Assembly: GCF_000764305.2 (NCBI RefSeq)
Contig: NW_025947757.1
Span: 1 to 64,000, forward strand
Direction of reading: 5' to 3'
Source of the DNA: Hyalella azteca
Lineage: Eukaryota > Arthropoda > Malacostraca > Amphipoda > Hyalellidae
Length of the DNA: 64,000 nucleotides
Shown here: in pieces, positions 24,606 to 36,946 of the stretch
Layout of the letters: the number at the start of each line of letters is the position of its first letter
How positions within the stretch are numbered: position 1 is the stretch's first letter
Notes under the pieces: model-generated
Database searches by the model: none
Told to the model about the DNA's origin: nothing
Seen by the model: the letters and a program-made list of their open reading frames with translations, nothing else
Position numbers and translations under genes: made by a program

Positions 24606-25185
24606 CTGGAAAATTGGCCGTGCTTCTGCCTGCTTACGCTTACTTTACAGTCGCTGTGTTATCACTAAGTTTATCATCTACTTAATCTCTACTTAAGCAA
24701 CACCGCGTACGCCGTCAACTAGGTTGTATGTTCTTCAATTGTTCTGTTCATTTCAGAACAATATTTTTGCTGTTACTGTTTGGCTAGCTACTGTATTGTC
24801 TTAAACTCAGAATTGTGAGATTCTTTTTCTTACTTATGTCATCGAATAGTGATGATATTTACCTTTTAGGCTGTTGGCATCATTTTAAAGTCACTTTGGA
24901 TTTTCCGAAAAATATTTATTCCATGTGAGGTAAGGAAAACGGTATTCTTTCAAATTTTAAATTAAATTCTGGCGAACAATTGTATAACAAAACTGATGTG
25001 CACCAGTAAGTGAATCTGCGTTGAATAGCCTTATTAACTTGAAGCTCAATGCAATATATAACAAATTGTGCGTTTGAACTTGAAACCTTTAATCTATTCT
25101 CGCGCAAATCTTGTGAAAGCTCTCAGCGTATGTGATGAATCTAAGAATTTTAATCGCATTTTGCGTGAATATTTCCTACATGTTT
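24606..25185. other. Intergenic DNA, nothing seen
   Basis: No structure recognised. Confidence 0.6.
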
Positions 25186-25882
25186 GTGCCTGCAGACTGG
25201 CTGGCTGCAAACTGTTTGCCTGCAGACTGGCTGGCTGCAGACTGGCTGGCTGCAGACTGGCTGGCTGCAGACTGGCTGGCTGCAGACTGTTTGCCTGCAG
25301 ACTGGAACTGTTTGCCTGCAGACTGTCTGGCTGCAGACTGTTTGCCTGCAGACTGGCTGCCTGCAGACTGTTTGCCTGCAGACTGTTTGCCTGCAGACTG
25401 TTTGCCTGCAGACTGGCTGGCGACAGACTGTTTGCCTGCAGACTGGCTGGCTGCAGACTGTTTGCCTGCAGACTGGCTGGCTGCAGACTGTCTGCCTGCA
25501 GACTGGCTGGTGACAGACTGTCTGCCTGCAGACTGTCTGCCTGCAGACTGGCTGCCTGCAGACTGTCTGCCTGCAGACTGTTTGCCTGCAGACTGGCTGC
25601 CTGCAGACTGGCTGGCTGCAGACTGTCTGCCTGCAGACTGGCTGGCTGCAGACTGTTTGCCTGCAGACTGTCTGCCTGCAGACTGTCTGCCTGCAGACTG
25701 TCTGCCTGCAGACTCTCTGCCTGCAGACTGTCTGCCTGCAGACTGTCTGCCTGCAGACTGGCTGCCTGCAGACTGGCTGGCTGGAGACTGTCTGCCTGCA
25801 GACTGTTTGCCTGCAGACTGTTAGCCTGCAGACTGGCTGGCGACAGACTGTTAGCCTACAGACTGTTAGCCTGCAGACTGGA
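25186..25882 (+). repeat. 15-base CTGCAG-rich minisatellite, about 46 units
   Basis: Units of CTGCCTGCAGACTGT with variants CTGG and TTTG in place of TCTG. Most units contain CTGCAG, and occasional slips (GACTGGAACTG) break the period. Since 15 is a multiple of three and the unit lacks stops in most frames, open frames of up to 296 codons appear on both strands. They are low-complexity Cys-rich repeats and not supported as genes. Confidence 0.95.
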
Positions 25883-27838
25883 CGCTTGTGATAACAATCA
25901 ATCTCTTGCCGTATCTCAGGAAGTCTTCTCGTTGAGTGCTGAGCATTGTACAAAGTAAAGTTCTATGTGCTCATTATATGCGCTTCAAAATTGTAAAATT
26001 TTCGAAATTATCCTTTAAATTTTAAGTGTTTGATTTGACAATTTAATATCTCTCAATATTTTTTGAAATCTCGTATTTTTGTTTAAAGTGTTTCGAAAAT
26101 TGTGCAAAATCGTTAAAATCGTTAAGCAAATTGTTCTTTGTTTTACCACTTTCAAAATGGTTTGAAAAGTAACTTTTGTGTTTTTTGCCTCGTGTTCTCT
26201 TAAGTGTTGAACGGGAATTCGTAAATTATTGTTCACGTGTGAATGTTTTTGTAAATTTTACATCGCGCGTGGCATGATCTTTTACCGCCCGAACTTTCTA
26301 ACGGTCAGGTACGAATAATATTGTACGAAAGAGGTTATATTTCATGTAGTAATACCATTATAAAAGGTGATCGCAGATGCACAGTACAGTTCATGCGTTA
26401 TAATGTACACGATAAAAATGTTGTTGCTGTCAGAAAACTCTATTTTTACCATAACCTTTTGTAGTTACCTGGTCTCGCTCATCCGTGTTGTACCGTAGTA
26501 TTGGAATTGAAGCTTGTAACTAACGTTCGTAGTACGAATAACATAATAACGTTCTTGGTTCGTAGTTTCGAAAGTCGTTAAAGTTTACGTAGCGGCCTAA
26601 GTACATTTAGTTGCCTATTCATTGTCCCTGATAGGAGGGTTTATATCGAATAGCCGACAGTGATTGGCTAAAAGAGTCACGAATTTCTAACTCGATAATA
26701 CAGCAACTGAAAAACCGTTATCTTATAATGTGTGGAGTGAGAATGCGGTTCTTCCCATACGAAGCAATCGTTTCTACGCGTTCAGTCAAGTTTATTTCCG
26801 GGTTGACTTAGGAGAGTTTTTGGTCAATGTGTAATATCTCTTTCATAACAATCTCTAAGGAAGGTAATTTTTCGTTGATATGTAACAATCTCTATGGATG
26901 TAATTCCTCCTTGATCTATAGCCTACCTAATAATATTAATTATTGTCGCCTTCAGGGTAATTTTCTGCAGGGATCTTTGAGCTGAGATCCCCACTTAAAT
27001 CAGTGCAAATTGCAACCTTGTCTGAAATTTAAACAAATTTCACGACCTGATTATCATGAATAAATTCAAGTTATACTACTTATTAGTTCTTATTTTTTCG
27101 TGATTAATTATAGTACTTTGGAGTGAGCTTCTCAAACAATGAACTGAAGATTATATAACCTTAGTAATTCACGAGGCCTTTAAATCTGATGATATTTCCT
27201 CTCAAATTATTTCTTTAGTTTTCAATAGTACTTCTGTTATGAAAATCATACTTCACTTTACATATTAAATTCACAACACTAACGTTTCGGGCAACACACA
27301 CTAACATCTTAACTGGGGAGGGAACATCGACGTATCTATTATACTTTAGAATTTATGCTTTGTAAGCCGAAAAAGACATTCATGATTTATTTTCTTTTCC
27401 GTATGTACTTCTACGCCTCAAGCGCTGTTTACTGCTGTACAGCTTAACAGCTGTACGAACCGTTTCGATGGAAGCACATGTTTGATGACTGAAACATCCG
27501 AATGTTCTCATTTTATTTTTCAGTTGCCATGTTATAGTTTAGATCATTTAATGTGTGTTGTTCGAGTGAATGGTTTCTTTTTAAAGTTATCTATAATTAT
27601 ATAATGAAGTCATGGCCAAATTTATTGTACATTTACACGGAAATTTGTATTTACCGAAACTCTAGATATTCGTTGACGTGTAACCCCATTTGTGAATTGT
27701 AGAAATCCGTTTTATTGTTAAAATCCGTTGACATGAAATCTCATTTTGTAAGTATTTTTATTTCATGTGTTACCTGAATATAAAATTCCGAGAATTGTAT
27801 TTAATTTCGTGCGGTGTAATCTCAATTCTGCGACATTT
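25883..27838. other. Intergenic DNA, no gene seen
   Basis: AT-rich. 26580-26740 resembles blocks near 31205-31300 (GTACACGTAGCGGC, GTGATTGGTTAA and GAAAAACCGTTA types), suggesting an old dispersed repeat. Confidence 0.5.
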
Positions 27839-28055
27839 GACTGCGTAACTTTTGCCGTATTCGTATATACGATACGATAGCGAAATTAGTTTTTGACTGC
27901 GTAACTTTGATCGTATTCGTGTATACGATACGATAGCGAAATTAGTTTTTGACTGCGTAACTTTTGTCGTATTCGTATATACGATACGATAGCGAAATTA
28001 GTTTTTGACTGCGTAACTTTTGTCGTATTCGTGTATGACGCTAGCGAAATTAGTT
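27839..28055 (+). repeat. 56-base tandem array, 4 units
   Basis: Units begin GACTGCGTAACTTTTGTCGT at 27839, 27895, 27951 and 28007, and contain the palindrome-like GTATATACGATACGATAGCG. The fourth unit is shortened. Confidence 0.9.
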
Positions 28056-28922
28056 TTACATACAATCGAGTCAAATATCCTGTAATATGAACCCGAGTTG
28101 CAATTATTCCATATTAAAATTAGACTCATTGAAGCTGATAATTAATGAGTTACATCAGTTACATGTCTTTGAACATGCCTTAGACGCCTATGTTCCATGA
28201 TAGACTGTGAATTTATTGTACATAGTTTTATATCCCAAGATAGTTGAACCCATTTATTGTTGCTTCATTTTCCACTTTTTGCACGTTATCGTTACCGGAT
28301 AGTTGGTTTAGATAGAAACAATATTTAGAAAGTTTGTAGTTATTCATTAAATCAGCTTTTCTCGGTAACATCTTCGGCATTAAATGACCCTTGCAAACTG
28401 TATACGAACTTTAAATAATTCAAAATGTCAATTGAGAAAACAATAAGAAAATTATTAGCTAGAAGGACTCTGTGGCCTTCGACAAGACGTGAATTAATGA
28501 ACTACTTCTTAACTACACTATGAATGTGTCTGATAATGGAAAAATTTATATTCAAGCGTTATATAAATTATACAGGTTCCAACCTAAGCACAAAGATTCG
28601 ATGACTAAACGAAGGGATAAGTAAGACTCATTTTACACCTTCGACTTATCATTGTAGTACGGCAATGAGTCGTACTACAATTTTACAATTAATGAGTTTT
28701 TGCATTGCAAATTTAACTTAACTGCTCAAGGACAGTCAGAGGAGATGGAGGACCAGTAATTAGTAGGAATGATGTCCGTAGATTAAGGCCTGTAAATAAT
28801 GTAGGGAGTAACCGCATACATCAAAGTGAAAGTGCACAAAAAGTTTTAAAATGTTTTTACACGAACTCGGATTCCGTTTTGAACAAAAAAAGTGAACTGT
28901 TAACTGTGATCGCAAACGAGAG
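28056..28922. other. Intergenic DNA before the gap, nothing seen
   Basis: No gene or array recognised. Confidence 0.5.
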
Positions 28923-29662
28923 NNNNNNNNNNNNNNNNNNNNNNNNNNNNNNNNNNNNNNNNNNNNNNNNNNNNNNNNNNNNNNNNNNNNNNNNNNNNNN
29001 NNNNNNNNNNNNNNNNNNNNNNNNNNNNNNNNNNNNNNNNNNNNNNNNNNNNNNNNNNNNNNNNNNNNNNNNNNNNNNNNNNNNNNNNNNNNNNNNNNNN
29101 NNNNNNNNNNNNNNNNNNNNNNNNNNNNNNNNNNNNNNNNNNNNNNNNNNNNNNNNNNNNNNNNNNNNNNNNNNNNNNNNNNNNNNNNNNNNNNNNNNNN
29201 NNNNNNNNNNNNNNNNNNNNNNNNNNNNNNNNNNNNNNNNNNNNNNNNNNNNNNNNNNNNNNNNNNNNNNNNNNNNNNNNNNNNNNNNNNNNNNNNNNNN
29301 NNNNNNNNNNNNNNNNNNNNNNNNNNNNNNNNNNNNNNNNNNNNNNNNNNNNNNNNNNNNNNNNNNNNNNNNNNNNNNNNNNNNNNNNNNNNNNNNNNNN
29401 NNNNNNNNNNNNNNNNNNNNNNNNNNNNNNNNNNNNNNNNNNNNNNNNNNNNNNNNNNNNNNNNNNNNNNNNNNNNNNNNNNNNNNNNNNNNNNNNNNNN
29501 NNNNNNNNNNNNNNNNNNNNNNNNNNNNNNNNNNNNNNNNNNNNNNNNNNNNNNNNNNNNNNNNNNNNNNNNNNNNNNNNNNNNNNNNNNNNNNNNNNNN
29601 NNNNNNNNNNNNNNNNNNNNNNNNNNNNNNNNNNNNNNNNNNNNNNNNNNNNNNNNNNNNNN
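28923..29662. other. Assembly gap (740 N)
   Basis: A run of N. The true length and content are unknown. In a repeat-rich region a collapsed array is a likely cause. Confidence 0.99.
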
Positions 29663-29834
29663 AGATTTGAAATGCCTAGCTCCTTATCGAACCCGGTTGA
29701 AGTCTAGTAGCTTCTTCAAACTATCGCCAGTCATGAAAAGATCCGGTCAAATGACACGAGTTTAGATCTATGAACAAGGCACGAAATGGAAAAGAATCGG
29801 CGACAGGCCACATCAGGCCTACACTTCAGAGCCG

Positions 29835-29876
29835 ACATCACTATGTTATGTTATGTTATGTTATGTTATGTTATAC
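29835..29876 (+). repeat. ATGTT/GTTAT microsatellite
   Basis: About six tandem copies of a 5-base unit (TATGT). Confidence 0.85.
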
Positions 29877-29879
29877 TTA

Positions 29880-30342
29880 ATCATATTACGGTCATACGTA
29901 TATTATACGACGCTCTGATATAAATACTTTTATTCATCTCAAATTTCACCTGCGGCAAAGAAAACAAATAATGAAATTTTTATTTTAAAAAATCTCTCCA
30001 GAAGGTAAATCTCGCTAAAAAACAACGTGAAAGCGATAGGAAGGAAATATTGTAGGGCTTCTCTGGTACGCAGGCCGCTGCCTCACGTGGCCCCGGACCG
30101 ACGTTGCAGACGCGCGGTTTGAGCGGACTCGCCAGGACGGATTTTTCCATGGTTGAATTAATATTAATTTTGGTGTGGTATGGTATATCCATGGTATTAA
30201 TTAAACCATGGATTTTTCGATTTTCACAGCAAAAGAAGATGTGTACTTAAGTGAATTTTGATAGTACGGCCTCAGGCAATACACCGACCCGATTAGACCC
30301 AATCGACACTTCAGCGAACTCGCTTGCGAACTCGAATGCAAA
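29880..30342. other. Intergenic DNA with a dispersed-repeat end
   Basis: 30222-30300 (GAATTTTGATAGTACGGCCT and CAGGCAATACACC) is paralogous to 31001-31120. Both end in a GGCC..CAGG block like the right ends of the 23110 family. Confidence 0.5.
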
Positions 30343-30850
30343 ACCTAACTTCATTTTCAACTCAGGCACTCATAAATCCGTCAATAATGAACGGATTTTA
30401 TTCAAATTTCAAATATAAGTAGATAATATCAGTAATTTGTGGACGTAATTTTTTCAAATTTTTACTTCAATAACTTTTTTGTTAATACGGAAAACCTAAC
30501 TTCATTTTCAACTCAGGCACTCATAAATCCGTCAATAATGAACGGATTTTATTCAAATTTCAAATATAAGTAGATAATATCAGTAATTTGTGGACGTAAT
30601 TTTTTCAAATTTTTACTTCAATAACTTTTTTGTTAATACGGAAAACCTAACTTCATTTTCAACTCAGGCACTCATAAATCCGTCAATAATGAACGGATTT
30701 TATTCAAATTTCAAATATAAGTAGATAATATCAGTAATTTGTGGACGTAATTTTTTCAAATTTTTACTTCAATAACTTTTTTGTTAATACGGAAAACCTA
30801 ACTTCATTTTCAACTCAGGCACTCATAAATCCGTCAATAATAAACGGATT
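30343..30850 (+). repeat. 151-base tandem repeat, 3.3 near-identical units
   Basis: Units start ACCTAACTTCATTTTCAACT at 30343, 30494, 30645 and 30796 (partial). They appear identical to the base over most of their length, which implies very recent duplication or homogenisation. Confidence 0.95.
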
Positions 30851-30857
30851 CCCGATT

Positions 30858-31200
30858 AGTATATGATAAGTCACTGAATATAGTCCTGAAAAACTTTGTT
30901 CTCTTATGAGCTCTCCATAAATTTGAGGTAAAACTCATCTGCCAAATCCTTACGCTGTTCTTACATACTAACATAAGTCGCTCAAGTACACGTAGCTTTC
31001 ACAGCAAGAAAAGACTTAATCGAATAGGAATAGTGCACTTAATAATCGAATACTTAATAGTGTAGTTAATCGAATTTTGATACTAAGGCCCCAGGCGATA
31101 TACCAACACGATAAGTATCTGATTTGTCACTGAAAATAGTCCTTAAAAACTTTATTCTCCTAAGAGCCTTCCCTAAATTTCATCTCCTATATCCTTACGA
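30858..31200 (+). repeat. Two diverged copies of a roughly 95-base segment
   Basis: 30858-30953 and about 31104-31195 share GTCACTGAA.ATAGTCCT.AA, AAACTTT.TTCTC, AGAGC.. and AAATCCTTACG-like blocks. Between them is the 31001-31094 copy of the dispersed end. Confidence 0.7.
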
Positions 31201-31334
31201 TTAAAATTATGTACCGGATTAATTAACGTAAGTCGCTCAAGTACACGTAGCGGCAGCTTTCTCATAAGTGATTGGTTAATTTAGCTTGAAAAACCGTTAG
31301 CGATTGACATACGAATGCGTAAAGGTTCGTAATA

Positions 31335-32190
31335 TATAGCAGATCTCAAAATTTTGTGCGATATAGTACGACTCAGAATTTTGTTCGATATTGTACCGCT
31401 CAAAATTTTGTTCGTTACAGTACAGCTCAAAATTTTGAAGGTTACAGTACGACTAAAAATTTTGTTCATTGCAGTACGGCTCAATATTTTGTTCGATACA
31501 GAACGGCTCAAAAAACTTTTTCGTTCCAGTACATCTCAAAATTTTGTTCATTATAGTACATCTCAAAATTTTGTCATTATAGTACGACTCAAAATTTTGT
31601 TCGTCATAGTGCGGCTCAAAATTTTGTTCGTTATAGTACGGCTCAAAATTTTGTTCGTTACAGTACATCTCAAAATTTTGTTCGTTATAGTACAGCTTAA
31701 AATTTTGTTCGTTATAGTACGGCTCAAAATTTTGTTCGTTATAGTTCGACTCAAAATTTTATTCGTTATAGTACAGCTCAAAATTTTATTCGTTATAGTA
31801 CGGCTCAAAATTTTGTTCGTTATAGTACGGCTCAAAATTTTGTTCGAGACAGTTCGGCTTAAAATTTTATTCGTTATAGTACGCCTCAAAATTTTGTTCG
31901 TTATAGTACATCTCAAAATTTTGTTCGTTACAGTACGGCTCAAAATTTTGTTCGAGACAGTTCGGCTTAAAATTTTATTCGTTATAGTACATCTCAAAAT
32001 TTTGTTCGATATAGTACATCTCAAAATTTTGTTCGTCATTGTGCGGCTCTAAATTTTGTTCGTTATAGTACGGCTCAAAATTTTGTTCGTTACAGTACGA
32101 CTCAATATTCTGTTCGTTATACCGTAGTAGGGATAAATATTTTCTTCGTTATAGTACGGCTCAAAATTTTGTTCGTTATATTAAGTGAGT
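31335..32190 (+). repeat. 27-base minisatellite, about 31 units
   Basis: Units of TTCGTTATAGTACGGCTCAA plus AATTTTG with substitutions. The period of nine codons gives open frames of up to 232 codons forward and 158 reverse; no start context, domain or splice evidence supports a gene. The palindromic AAAATTTT is in each unit. Confidence 0.95.
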
Positions 32191-32269
32191 ATAGTAGTTC
32201 GTCAAAAATTTAACCGTTAACCCGCATGCAGTAACGGGTTACGTTATCTTCATCTCAAAGGAAACTGCT

Positions 32270-32345
32270 GCGCGGTTCACGACTTCCGGCGCTGCGCCTG
32301 CGCAGACGAGCAAACACTGCGCCTCTCAAGTGCGCGCTTAAATCT
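32270..32345. promoter_or_regulatory. GC-rich ETS + NRF1-like motif cluster
   Basis: ACTTCCGGC (ETS/GABP consensus) at about 32282-32290 is followed directly by TGCGCCTGCGCA at 32293-32304, close to the NRF1 palindrome. The block is much richer in CpG than its surroundings. ETS and NRF1 sites together are typical of TATA-less promoters. It lies 2.3 kb upstream of the BICDR-like exon, so it could serve that gene or an unseen transcript on the other strand. Confidence 0.4.
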
Positions 32346-33180
32346 AGCACCAGGTCAAGTGCGTATTTTTCTGCTTTTATATATTCAACTTTCTTAAGTT
32401 TGTCTCTCCCTATTATAAAATAGCAAAAATTAACAATTGATCACAGCATTGTACGGCATGGTTAGTAACTGAAAATTTGTCAAATGGTTCTGAAACTAAA
32501 TAAAGTTATTAATTAATTGACAATTAAAGAGGAATCGTCAGAAAATGTTTATTTAGTTTAAACAACACGTAAAAAAGATTTCCATATAACCCCCAGTAAT
32601 AAAATTTTTACACATCCGGTGTAATATTGATGAGACATTTTCCCCAACAATTGTTTTATTTCATGTTATACATACATTCTAATTCATGAAAACTTAGCCT
32701 AATATTATATTTGCAATTCAAAATTTGTTTCCTGTGTTTCTTCGTCCTTTGCGGTGTTGTGCGTTCGCTCTTTGACAAACGCTCAAAAAAAAAAAAAAAA
32801 AAAAAATTGGAAAGCACGTAGGCTAAAAAAACAATAGCAGTAAAAATATTTATAGCTATTATACCGGATACTGGCCGCTAAGCTCAGATATGGTCATTTT
32901 ACTTATTTTTTCTTTATCATTCGCTACTGCCGTATGAAGCAGCCAGTACATCTTGACACTAGGCCAGTATTGTAGCAGTTAGTGGCGGTTATTACTGGCC
33001 AGTTGTAACGGACACTACTACTGGCCTCGTGGATTTAGGTTTTTATACCTTGTTAGACTGCATAATTTTACAACGTTATGATCGTAACGAGTTTAGGTAC
33101 ATTTGCATCTGAACAGCAAAGGTTAAATAATAAAAAATAAAGCAACAAACAGAAGCAGGTGAGATGCTTGGCGGGTTGGG
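32346..33180. other. Intergenic DNA with an A22 run
   Basis: A poly(A) run lies at about 32787-32808. No gene seen. Confidence 0.55.
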
Positions 33181-33239
33181 GTGAGAGGGGTGCGGACGGG
33201 GGGGGGCTGATGTTGACGTCACGGCACCTGGGAACTTCA

Positions 33240-33420
33240 ATGATCACAAGTGATCAGTGCGTATCTGCTGGTGAAAGTAGGAGGTAGTTGTCCGTTTTGC
33301 TCCGACATTCCAGGATCTAGAGAGCAAAGTGAACGTTTGCTATTCAAGTGGTGCTGTGAGAAAATTGCGAGTTTGATAGAAGTTCTTGATAACTCGAGGT
33401 TTGTTATAAGATCTACAGTG
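33240..33420 (+). promoter_or_regulatory. Candidate core promoter / 5' UTR (Inr + DPE)
   Basis: TCAGTG at 33254-33259 resembles the arthropod initiator (A+1 at 33256). GGTAGT at +28 to +33 matches five of six positions of the DPE consensus RGWYVT at the correct spacing. The following 150 bases look like a 5' UTR with possible donors. Motifs of this kind occur by chance, so this is suggestive only. Confidence 0.3.
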
Positions 33421-34575
33421 TTTTAGCGTTGAATTTATTGTGTAATTAAGTAATTTTTCTCAAAAGTGCTAACTAGGTTTCAAGTTATTAGACACTGCCG
33501 TTCCTGTGTTGGTTGAATTGTCATTGCACTTGATTTCCGATTCAAATGCCTGGGACATTTAGCCTTTAGGGGAAGCATCTGTACGCGAGTCATGGATACC
33601 TGCTACGCTTGACGACTGAATAAACAAAATTCCTAAAATTTACCCCATTTATATTCATGATAAATGTACATGTCTCATTAGCATTGGTTGTCTCGGCATC
33701 TGTTTTATTCATTAGTATGAGCATGACGTGATGACGAAACTCGGTGAGCATTAAGTGACATTCACTTTGATCGACCATGAAAATCGATGGTTAATGAACT
33801 GCATACATGGCTTGATTTAATAGATTTGAAATTTAACTTTATTCTAAAAACATAGATAATTCAAACAAAGAAACGTTAGAAATATTTCAAGGACGTTACG
33901 TGGAGAATTTAATTCAGCTTGAAATGCTATTAACTTGTTAACGATGTGCTTTTCACTGCCCATTACCTACCTATTTAGTATTAGTAATCTAGCATTATCA
34001 ATAACATATTCTATTACGTGTTATGCCATAGACATGATCACAGCCATAATATTCAATTAGTCTTTCCCTAAACAAAATTCGTTAAAAATTCACTAGAATG
34101 CTTCACAGTGAACTGTTATTTGTATCACAGGTTTTAGCCTGAAATTTAATGGCCTAAGGCTTGTAAATGCAAATTCTTCACGAAGGCTTCAATGCTGAGA
34201 TTTATTTTGGCCTTTCGCAAACGCTTAATTAATTCGAATTATATTAAAATAAAATCTCTGCAACGGATTTCGAAACAATTTTTTTTACGTTCCTTCTATC
34301 GACATGAGTTGGTACGCGCATGTTTCGGATCATACATTCCTTCGCAATTCTCGATTTGCTTAGGTATCTTGATGCTAGCCGAGATAGCTGACTACCACTT
34401 TCGTGTGTTCGACAGGAAGACGGTTCTCTGAGAACAAATTGCTTTTAACTATTTAAATCCTAATCTTTATTAGCGATAACTATACATCATTTTGAAAACG
34501 TCAGAATAGTTTCTGACATGTAAGGCCTCAACTGAAACTTCGTTTACGTAGTCAGGAAAAGAACAAAACTGTTAA
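33421..34575. other. Unassigned DNA before the BICDR-like exon
   Basis: No coding exon recognised. It may be intron or 5' flank of the BICDR-like gene. Confidence 0.5.
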
Positions 34576-35010
34576 GCGACCGCCAATCAAATCCGATTGA
34601 TTTCGGATTCTATTCCTCGCGTACGTTACCAAAAATACGTAAAAATTCCTTCCTCGTTGAGAAGAAGTCCAAGCCCTCCAACCGTGGAGAGTTTACTGGA
34701 GAAATGGAGCAACTCCAAGAGGAGTGGCTCTGGAGCTCGATCCATCCACCCTCTGTCCATCATGCCTTCTGGAGTGGATGACACGACTTATGAGCTCGAG
34801 GATTACATCTACCAAATGCAGTGTGAGGCTAACAGGACCACTGCAGACGACGATGAAGAGGATGGTCCCAAAGACCCCGAGGCGGACTTGGCCAAGCGGG
34901 AGAACGATCTCGTGATGGCCGCGGAGCTTGGTAAGGCGCTGCTCAAGAGGAACGATGACCTCGTCCGCGACAACGAACAAATGGCCGAGGAGTTCAGCCG
35001 TAAACTCGAG
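34576..35010 (+). CDS. Bicdr: Exon of Bicaudal-D-related dynein adaptor (BICDR-like), partial gene
   Basis: The frame is open from 34576 (stop TAA at 34573) to a strong donor GTGAGT at 35011, phase 0. It encodes SLLEKWSNSKRSGSGARSIH, then MPSGVDDTTYELEDYIYQMQ, an acidic run DDDEEDGPKDPE, and DLAKRENDLVMAAELGKALL followed by KRNDDLVRDNEQMAEEFSRKLE. The AAELG within a coiled coil is the CC1 box (AAxxG) by which BICD, BICDR, HAP1 and TRAK adaptors bind the dynein light intermediate chain. The wording LVxAAxLGKALLxRN fits BICDR best. The first in-frame ATG is at 34762. Alternatively an acceptor such as TTCCTTCCTCGTTGAG at about 34665 begins the exon. The rest of the gene must lie beyond the window or be unrecognised in it. 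Confidence 0.75.
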
Positions 35011-36615
35011 GTGAGTCATGTTATATTTCCTGATTTTTGGCTTTTACGGACAATCGTCCGACGATTATCCTCAAGTATTCCGTTGTTCAAATCCGTTACC
35101 TTGCATCCCGCAACAATGTGGCAACAGTGAAATTTTTCGAATGGCGCTGAACTAATTATCAACGCTCTCATGCCGTAATTTTAATGATAAACCTAAAGAT
35201 TGACTAAGTATTAAACATCGATTATGTTCTGAAAATATTATGTATACATTATACAATTTATCATTATCGGGCAACACTTGATAACTTCAATTACTCCGTG
35301 TATTGATGTACGAGTTATTTATTAATTCTTCTTTATAAGATGCAGAAACAGCTTTGTATGACTTTGATATGAATAATATGGATATGAATGCGTTCACCTA
35401 CCTACCGGTCGTCGTTTGCTCTTAACATTGGAGCATAACTTGTCGTTTTTATCGTAGGAACTTCTACCGATTACATTTTTAATGTTGTTCATAATACAGG
35501 ACAAACTTCACGTTCGTTTATCTCGGAGAATTATTAAGTTCATTGACAGAATATGTAACTGTAAATTTATTATTTCAGCGCTGATTTTCCAGGTTGTAAG
35601 AGAGAGCTGATTAGTTTCGCTTGTTTCCGTATCGGTGACAGCTTTCCTATAGTTGATTATGAGGTCTGTTCTTTGTGTCATACCTCCTTTGTTCCTGAGG
35701 TCAGCAAAAGCTGGGTCGCTTTCGAGCTCATTCTCTTCATTCCATGCGTAGGTACTATATCAGAAATCATGTCAGGTATTCTTTTATCGGAAACAATTCT
35801 TTATCACCATTTTTATTAGGATAATGGTAATTATCAGGGTAATGTTAATAGGGAATTTACGGTAAATTTATGTAAATCACACGGACTAAAAATTGTAATT
35901 TTTGCAGTCGGTTTATCGAAATTTGTTATGTCACGTATACTGTACCTAACTCGCTACTCATTAATTAAGTTGCATAATGTACATCAGCAATAAAATAATT
36001 GGTTGGTTTCTATTAATATGAAAAACTGCAAAGCTGTGCTACATCTCACTCTGATGTTCCAATTAAATTCTGTTTATGAAATATAAAGTTTCCTTTTGAA
36101 GCGGTTACTGGTGGCAAGTTAGTGTATGGTCATTTCTTGTTCTTTCTTCATTATATAATTGATTTTTGGTAAAGTTCGTATCTGTACTCTTGCTGATTCT
36201 TGAATAACGTACCCATTACGATGCATGTTGTTAATGGAAGAAAGGAAAAATTCTAATCGTGTTTTTTGCTGCTAGTTGATTTATTCCGCGGTCCATTTCC
36301 ATGAACCCTTTAAACAATTTTGAGCGTATGAATCTGAAACTGAAATGTGTTATAAGCTGTGAACAATTATTTCACGACACTATTTGCTATGTTGATTAAT
36401 GGCTTCAGAGTTTTAATATTGCTATTTATATATTATTCCACTGTCTCGAACCCTCTACCATCCATGTATGATATGAATACGTACCTGAATAACAAGCACT
36501 GTATTCAAAGAAGATAACTTTGTTGTCTTTCTTTCGTGAGCTTTGACCGGTTTGAAAATTAGGTGGAATATATTAAGTATAATGTAAACGAGCTCCTTAT
36601 CGACTTTTACATACA
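35011..36615 (+). other. Start of the large BICDR-like intron
   Basis: AT-rich DNA without array or exon. No continuation of the coiled coil was found. Confidence 0.6.
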
Positions 36616-36946
36616 TTAACAGCTCCCGTAGCATCGCAAGCACTCAACAACTCCCGTAGCATCGCAAGCACTCAACAACTCCCGTAGCATCGCAAGCACT
36701 CAACAACTCCCGTAGCATCTCGAGCACTCAACAGCTCCCGTAGCATCGCAAGCACTCAACAGCTCCCGTAGCAACGCAAGCACTCAACAGCTCCCGTAGC
36801 ATCGCAAGCACTCAACAACTCCCGTAGCATCGCAAGCACTCAACAACTCCCGTAGCATCTCGAGCACTCATCAGCTCCCGTAGCAACGCAAGCACTCAAC
36901 AGCTCCCGTAGCATCTCTAGCACTCAACGGCTCCCGTAGCAACGTA
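36616..36946 (+). repeat. 28-base array, about 12 units
   Basis: Units of CTCCCGTAGCATCGCAAGCA plus CTCAACAG or CTCAACAA. Confidence 0.92.

Noticed and set aside
25068..25958. Open frame of 296 codons, Cys/Arg/Leu-rich
   Set aside because: It is the 15-base minisatellite read through; equally long frames exist on the opposite strand and in other registers.
28879..29670. 263-codon frame
   Set aside because: It consists almost wholly of unknown bases in the assembly gap.
31354..32052. Open frame of 232 codons with ILFVIVRLK repeats
   Set aside because: Product of the 27-base array, open on both strands, with no start context or splice sites.
34693..35019. 108-codon frame on the minus strand
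   Set aside because: Shadow of the BICDR-like exon on the plus strand, which has the recognisable protein.
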